A stretch of 64,000 bases of DNA from NCBI RefSeq assembly GCF_036227565.1, contig NZ_CP109460.1, positions 1,860,001 through 1,924,000 on the forward strand, written 5' to 3'. Shown here in pieces: positions 59,086 through 64,000 of this stretch. The stretch is from Streptomyces sp. NBC_01454 (GTDB lineage: Bacteria; Actinomycetota; Actinomycetes; Streptomycetales; Streptomycetaceae). A model generated the notes under the pieces. The model made no database searches. It was given only the letters and a program-made list of their open reading frames with translations, and was not told the origin of the DNA. The number at the start of each line of letters is the position of its first letter. Within the stretch, counting starts at the first letter, position 1. Made by a program: the position numbers and the translations under genes.

Positions 59086-59679
59086 ATGAGCACCAGGTCC
59101 CTGGACAACCCGCAGGCACTGCGGATCGCCAACGGGTACTTCGACGAATTCCTCAGCCGAATCCCGGACGAAGCCTGGGAGCTGCCCACGCCCTGCAACG
59201 AATAAAACGTCCGTGACCTGGTCCGACACGTGACCAGTGGGCACATCGCCCTGGTCCGTGCACTGCACCCCGACATGTCCGCGGACGAGCCGGCAGCAGC
59301 GGGCTCGGACGACGAGGTGGCAGACACCTGCCGCCTGTGGGCATCGAAAGCACAGGCCTCAGTCGAGGCGCCAGGAGTGCTGGAACGCACGGCACGCCAC
59401 TCGTCGCTCGGCGAGATGACCGGCGACTCCCTCACCCTCATCCGGTGGGGCGATGTGTGCGTCCACGCCTGGGATCTGGCCCAGGCCATCGGCGCGGACT
59501 TCGCCCCCGACCCGGAACTGGCCCTCGCAGCGCTGGAGTGGCTGGTCCCCTTCTCCCGCGGCCTCAGTTCCGCCGGGCTCTTCGCCGAAGCCTCCGACCC
59601 TGGCCCCGACACCGGCCCCTTCACCAGGGTTCTCGTACTCACAGGACGCCTGCCCAACGCACACCGCGCGCTCGGTTGA
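59086..59679 (+). pseudogene. TIGR03086-family (MDMPI-like) protein, nonsense-interrupted
   Basis: One frame from ATG 59086 to 59679 encodes ALRIANGYFDEFLSRIPDEA, then HVTSGHIALVRALHP (metal-binding His) and WGDVCVHAWDLAQAIGADF, as in mycothiol-dependent DinB/MDMPI N-terminal proteins. A TAA at 59203-59205 stops it after 39 residues, where relatives have a Trp (CNEW, then VRDLV). TGG to TAA needs two changes. An internal ATG at 59230 could give a truncated product without the first helix. Likely inactive. Confidence 0.7.
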
Positions 59680-60138
59680 TGCTCGTGCCGGCTATGCCGT
59701 AAACAGCCCGTACAGGGACCGCCGCCTTCATCACCGATCGGCAGTCAGAGGCGCTACGTCACACGCGTCGCGAGCGTGCGTGCCCCATCCGTGCCCTTCA
59801 GCCCGGTCAACAACAGTCACGAGGGGGCACAACCGGGCACCACCGGATGATGCAGGAAGCAGCGTTTCCCCAGGCCAGCGATGGGTGATCAGCCCAGACC
59901 CCGGTGATTCCCAAGCTCAGAGCGCGGGTTCGATTCCCGTCACCCGCTCCACGCAGGAGCCCCAGGTCAGCGGCCTGGGGCCTACTCATTGAGAAGCCAC
60001 TTGACGGGCCGAAGCCGTTACACCGTGTACATCAAGCCCGCACTACGTGTATATCTCGCCATTCTCCCGGGATGCGTTGCCCCTCCTGGCCGGCACCCCC
60101 ATTCTGGAGCGTTCGCCACCAGCACCAAAGGGGGACAG
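59680..60138. other. 459-bp gap with direct repeat copy 2
   Basis: No gene. 59740-59950 is the second copy of the att-containing repeat. From 59950 to 60138 the sequence is less GC-rich and carries the helicase promoter region; no other structure seen. Confidence 0.5.
59740..59950. repeat. Direct repeat copy 2 with tRNA-Gly(CCC) 3' half (att)
   Basis: Same repeat as 56750-56960, offset by 2,990 bp with almost no net indel. The 43-bp core is 59905-59947, then TCCA as in the intact tRNA-Gly 3' end. The 5' half is absent. Probably attL or attR of an element. Confidence 0.8.
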
Positions 60139-63100
60139 GTGAACGTGCCGCGCCGTGCCGCTAACGATCCTGACGTCATTGGACAGACCACTGGTCTGAT
60201 CGGTTTCCTCAAAGAGGTCGTACAAAGCAGCCATAACCGTCTACGTGATGACCGCCGTTCACGGGAGCGCCTGTGGCTGGCCGACCTGCCGGCTTCCGTG
60301 CACCGTCCGTCGGACCGGGCCGATGGGCTGTTGCTCACCCTCGACCACGTACCGCAAACCGCACCACCGCCCCCACCGGAAGTGTTGGAGGGGTGGGTGT
60401 CCGCTGAGCAGTGCCAGGATGCGAACGGCGGTGATCCGGCGCTCGCCATCGAGGGTCCGGGGCAGGAACTCGCGCGCACCGGCGATAGCCCGCAGCCGCG
60501 GGGGGAAGAAGCGGGGGATCGCACCGTCCGCCGGGAGGAAGCGGCTGAAGTGTTGCGGGCCTACGGTCCTTGGCTCACACGGTGGCGACGTTGGGCGGAG
60601 CGGGAGCGTGCGGAACGGGCTCTTCGGGAGCTCTACGAGCAGGTCTACCACTGGCACCAGAAGTTGACCCAGCAGGACGATCAACTCGAACTTGTTTTGG
60701 CTGCTGGCCTCTTGACTTGGAGAGACCCACGCGGTGACGCCGTGCATCGCCACGTACTCACCCACCGGGTGGAGACATCTGTAGACCGTAAGACTGCCCG
60801 GCTCGTGGTCCGGCTGACGTCCGAAGGAGCCGTGCGGCTTGAGGATCAAGCGTTCCTAGACACCGATGACGGCTGGGCCTCCGAGCGTTCGGCTGCGCTC
60901 GCGGAGGATATCGCCGCCCAGTCACTGCATCTGCTCAGTCAGGAGGTCCTGGAGCAGCTGACCCAGTGGCAGGACCGGGCACTGCAGCGACCGGTTTCGT
61001 TCAGCGCCGAATGGCAGCCGCCACGCGAGCCCGAGCCAGGCGCGCGCCTCACCTACGCTCCGGCGCTCGTACTACGTCCACGGGACCGCAACGCCCTGTT
61101 GAGCTTCTACGACCGGATCGCGGACAGCGTAGCTTCCGAAGGGCATGCACCCTTGGGGCTGGCACAGCTGGTGCTGCCCCTGAACTCCGAGGAACGTGCG
61201 AGCTGGAACGACCGCGAGATCCCGCCGCTTTTCGGGGACGACCCGCTCTTCCCCGGAAAGACGAACGAGCGGCAACGCAGTGTGCTGCGACGGCTGGAAC
61301 ACGACACGGGCGTGGTGGTGCAGGGACCGCCGGGCACCGGCAAGACGCACACGATCGCGAATTTGGTCTCCGCCTTGCTTGCCCAAGGTCAGAGAGTTCT
61401 GGTGACCAGCGCCCGCGACCAAGCTCTAACAGTGCTACGGGACAAACTCCCTCCCGCTGTGCGTGACCTGTGCGTGCTCTTGCTCAGCTCGGTGCGCCAA
61501 GACGGGGCGGACGAGCTGGAACGCACGATCAACTCCCTTACCGACCAGGTGGCCACGAGCGACCCCGAACAGTTACGGGACGAGATCCGTCGGCTTTCGG
61601 CACGCCGGGAAGAGGTGCGGGGCAGGATCAGCGCGCTCACGGAGCAAGTGATCGCGGTGCGGGAGGCAGAGGTCTATCGGCACCCGGAAATCGCTCCGGG
61701 ATATGCCGGCACCCTGGCCGCGATCGTCCAGCGCGTCATCGATGGCACCGAGCGCTACTCCTGGATCGGCCTGGTTCCGGACCAAGGGCAGGCCGCCTCT
61801 GTCCCGCCCCTGTCTCCCGCGCAGGCCGTGGAACTGCTCAGTCTGCTGCGCGAGGGTGCCGCCGAGCTACGCGCCGAAGGCACTCTGCCTGATCCGGCCT
61901 CTCTCCCCTCCCCGGAAGACCTGGCCGATGCACTCGCGGCCAGCTGCATCACCAATGACGGTCTGTCTGCCGAGGAGGCTGCCATCCGCGACGACCTCGC
62001 CCGGCTCGACGCCTCCGTCACCGACGAACTCGCCTCGCTCGCGGGTACCTGCCGCACGGCTCTTCATCACCTCGGCCTGCCACCGTCGGCCAGGCAATGG
62101 GATACGGACAAGTGGATCACCAAGGCCCTATCCGACAGGCTCTCCCGCGACGGCCTCGCCCTATGGCAGCGGGTTTCCGACGCGGAAGCTCAGCTCGACG
62201 CCATCAGGCGGCAGGTGGACGGGCAGGGCATGAAGCGCGTCCACCTGCCTGAGCGGCTCCCCGCCGACCGAGCCGATGAGATGCTTGCAAGAGGAATCGC
62301 CTTGCGCGAGCATCTCGCCTCGGGCGGCAAGCTGCGCGCTCGCGGCAGCCTCCGCGTTGCGAAGGCGCAGAAAGCCGCTCAGGATCTTCTGGACACGTGC
62401 ACCGTCAGCGGCCACTCACCCGAAACGCTGGAGGACGTCGAGGCTGTCCTCGCCCACCTGAGCGCCCACTCCACGGTTGCCACGCTCGCCGAACGCTGGG
62501 CCCAAGCCGGAGCCCCCATTCCCGAAGGACGGACTGAACTCCGTGTGGCCGCACTGGCTGAGGCCCACGCCCGCCTGACGCACGTCGGCGCGTTCGGCGC
62601 GTCCCGTGAGCACATCGACGAACTGCTCGTGCGTCACGATCTGCACATCCCTCTCACATCACGTACGGCGTGGCAGGAGTTCATCAACGCGCTATCCGCT
62701 CTCTCCAGCCGCCGGACCGCAGACGAGGCCACCACCCGGCTTGCTGGATGGGAAGAACAACTCCGCACCCCAGTTGAAGGCTCTCGCCCCGCCGCAGAAG
62801 CACTGGCCGCCGCCCAGGCAGTCCGGGAGCGGGACACTGACCGCTACGCCAAGGAACTCGGCGCATTGCGGGAAGCGCATCGGCGTGAGCATCGCCGGCG
62901 CCGATGTGATGTGCTTCTGGGCGGCGTTCGTGCGGCGCACCCTCTGCTCGCCGACGATCTGGCGCAGAACCCCGACAACCCTGCGTGGGAAGCTCGGCTG
63001 GACTCACTGGCCGAGGCGTGGGCCTGGGGAGCCGCTTCCGCCTTCGTGCGTCGTCAGCGATCACATGGGCGCGAACGTCACCTTGAAGGCGAGCTGTCCC

Positions 63101-64000
63101 AGTGTGAAGGGAACCTGGAGTCGCTGACCGGCGAACTTGCTGCCACTTGGGGCCGGTTGCATTGCCTTGAGCGTATGACTCAGGAGCAGCGGTCTGCCCT
63201 TCAGGCGTACCGCAACCACATGGCCTCGTACGGTAAGGGAAAGGGCCGCAACGCGGGCCGCTACCGTGCTGCAGCGCACGACGCCATGAAGACGGCGCAG
63301 GGGGCGGTACCCGCGTGGGTCATGCCCATCTCACAAGTCGCCGAGACGGTACTTCCCCAGCGGGACGCGTTCGACGTGGTCATCGTCGACGAGGCCAGTC
63401 AGGCAGGAATGGACGCCCTGTTCCTGCTGTGGCTCGCTCCGCGCGTGATCGTTGTCGGGGACGACAAGCAGTGCGCGCCCCCGGTCAGCGGCATGGGCCG
63501 CACACAGGCGATCCACGATCGGCTCGTCTCCCACCTGCCGGATATGCCGCCGATGCTGCGCACGCTCTACGGCCCCGCGACCAACCTCTACCAGTTGCTG
63601 TCCACCTTCTTCCCGAAGGTGATCCGACTGGAGGAGCACTTCCGGTGCATGCCCGAGATCATCGGCTGGTCGTCGCAGACCTTCTACAACGACAAACTTC
63701 AGCCGTTGCGCCAGTACGGCGGTGAGCGTCTCAACCCTCTCGTGACCCACTTCGTCGATGGAGCCATAGCCCAGGGGCGCGACAGCCGGCTCCGCAACCC
63801 GAAGGAAGCCGAGGCCGTCGTCGAGTGTCTGGCCCAGCTCGTGGAAGACCCTGCCTACCGGGACAAGACCATGGGGGTCATCACCCTCCAGGGACCGATC
63901 GGGCAGGTCAAGCTCCTGGAACAGCTGATCAACACGCGCATTCCGGCCCCAGTACGCGAGCGCCACAAGATCCGTGTAGGCAACCCGGCGTCGTTCCAGG
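60139..64000 (+). CDS. Giant superfamily 1 helicase, 3' truncated by window end
   Basis: An open frame of at least 1287 residues with no stop before 64000. Walker A GPPGTGKT at 396-403; DEAS box VVIVDEASQA near 1080-1089; GDDKQCAPPVSG at 1107-1118; LEEHFRCMPEII from 1164, typical of UPF1/Dna2-like SF1 helicases. About 680 residues lie between motif I and II, with many charged residues, a probable coiled or helical insertion. The GTG at 60139 has AAGGGGGA upstream. Third positions are less GC-rich than in core genes, a sign of transfer. A nuclease domain may follow beyond the window. Similar proteins occur in phage-defence islands, but function is unknown. Confidence 0.85.
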   Translation, partial: MNVPRRAANDPDVIGQTTGLIGFLKEVVQSSHNRLRDDRRSRERLWLADLPASVHRPSDRADGLLLTLDHVPQTAPPPPPEVLEGWVSAEQCQDANGGDPALAIEGPGQELARTGDSPQPRGEEAGDRTVRREEAAEVLRAYGPWLTRWRRWAERERAERALRELYEQVYHWHQKLTQQDDQLELVLAAGLLTWRDPRGDAVHRHVLTHRVETSVDRKTARLVVRLTSEGAVRLEDQAFLDTDDGWASERSAALAEDIAAQSLHLLSQEVLEQLTQWQDRALQRPVSFSAEWQPPREPEPGARLTYAPALVLRPRDRNALLSFYDRIADSVASEGHAPLGLAQLVLPLNSEERASWNDREIPPLFGDDPLFPGKTNERQRSVLRRLEHDTGVVVQGPPGTGKTHTIANLVSALLAQGQRVLVTSARDQALTVLRDKLPPAVRDLCVLLLSSVRQDGADELERTINSLTDQVATSDPEQLRDEIRRLSARREEVRGRISALTEQVIAVREAEVYRHPEIAPGYAGTLAAIVQRVIDGTERYSWIGLVPDQGQAASVPPLSPAQAVELLSLLREGAAELRAEGTLPDPASLPSPEDLADALAASCITNDGLSAEEAAIRDDLARLDASVTDELASLAGTCRTALHHLGLPPSARQWDTDKWITKALSDRLSRDGLALWQRVSDAEAQLDAIRRQVDGQGMKRVHLPERLPADRADEMLARGIALREHLASGGKLRARGSLRVAKAQKAAQDLLDTCTVSGHSPETLEDVEAVLAHLSAHSTVATLAERWAQAGAPIPEGRTELRVAALAEAHARLTHVGAFGASREHIDELLVRHDLHIPLTSRTAWQEFINALSALSSRRTADEATTRLAGWEEQLRTPVEGSRPAAEALAAAQAVRERDTDRYAKELGALREAHRREHRRRRCDVLLGGVRAAHPLLADDLAQNPDNPAWEARLDSLAEAWAWGAASAFVRRQRSHGRERHLEGELSQCEGNLESLTGELAATWGRLHCLERMTQEQRSALQAYRNHMASYGKGKGRNAGRYRAAAHDAMKTAQGAVPAWVMPISQVAETVLPQRDAFDVVIVDEASQAGMDALFLLWLAPRVIVVGDDKQCAPPVSGMGRTQAIHDRLVSHLPDMPPMLRTLYGPATNLYQLLSTFFPKVIRLEEHFRCMPEIIGWSSQTFYNDKLQPLRQYGGERLNPLVTHFVDGAIAQGRDSRLRNPKEAEAVVECLAQLVEDPAYRDKTMGVITLQGPIGQVKLLEQLINTRIPAPVRERHKIRVGNPASFQ

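Noticed and set aside
59905..59951. Intact tRNA-Gly gene at copy 2
   Set aside because: Same: no 5' half, so an attachment-site scar.
59807..59989. Second minus-strand ORF with the same GDGNRTRALSLGI word
   Set aside because: Same cause: antisense of the second att copy.

Overview
The window is chromosomal DNA of a Streptomyces or close relative. It has very high GC, almost all third codon positions are G or C, GTG starts are common, and several starts look leaderless. Gene content and order from about 6.9 to 56 kb match, from memory, the SCO5998 to SCO6046 part of the S. coelicolor core chromosome. No database search was possible.

Layout. (1) 0-6.7 kb: zapE, a two-gene ABC exporter, a PTH2-like protein, then a darcynin / NmrA-like / LysR group. 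(2) 6.9-10.9 kb: a DUF692 (MNIO) enzyme, an SCO6045-like partner, a TIGR04222 membrane protein and a secreted S33 peptidase. (3) 11-17.6 kb: the late haem genes hemQ, hemG and hemE, interrupted by a thiolase, a frameshifted ORF and a CoA-disulfide-reductase-like flavoprotein. (4) 17.7-25.6 kb: DUF3000, a LuxR regulator, RNase D, a lipoprotein, the fadA-fadB beta-oxidation operon and an NYN-like protein. (5) 25.8-28 kb: a MarR / FAD monooxygenase / DUF3237 group around a shared operator. (6) 28-41 kb, mostly minus strand: an amino-acid permease, dxs, xylH-xylG-xylF, rok7B7 and ngcG-ngcF-ngcE, that is, xylose and GlcNAc/chitobiose uptake on either side of the ROK regulator. (7) 41-56 kb: a secreted GH92 alpha-mannosidase, acnA with an iron-box-like site, a methyltransferase, MarR-MFS, an ECF41 sigma factor with its own promoter signature, another MFS, a GntR/DUF1648 pair and an HTH-MurA fusion. 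(8) 56-64 kb: an accessory region with at least three copies of the 3' half of tRNA-Gly(CCC), two tyrosine-integrase relics, a DUF4365 nuclease-like gene, a MDMPI-type pseudogene and a giant superfamily 1 helicase gene that runs off the window end.

How the genes work together. hemE, hemG and hemQ supply the coproporphyrin-dependent haem pathway, and fadA/fadB form a trifunctional beta-oxidation complex. XylFGH and NgcEFG import xylose and chitin-derived sugars, with Rok7B7 and probably DasR (a dre-like site lies before ngcE) as regulators. GH92 releases mannose outside the cell.

Most unusual parts: the MNIO cassette without a Cys-rich substrate, and the tRNA-Gly attachment scars around the DUF4365 and helicase genes.
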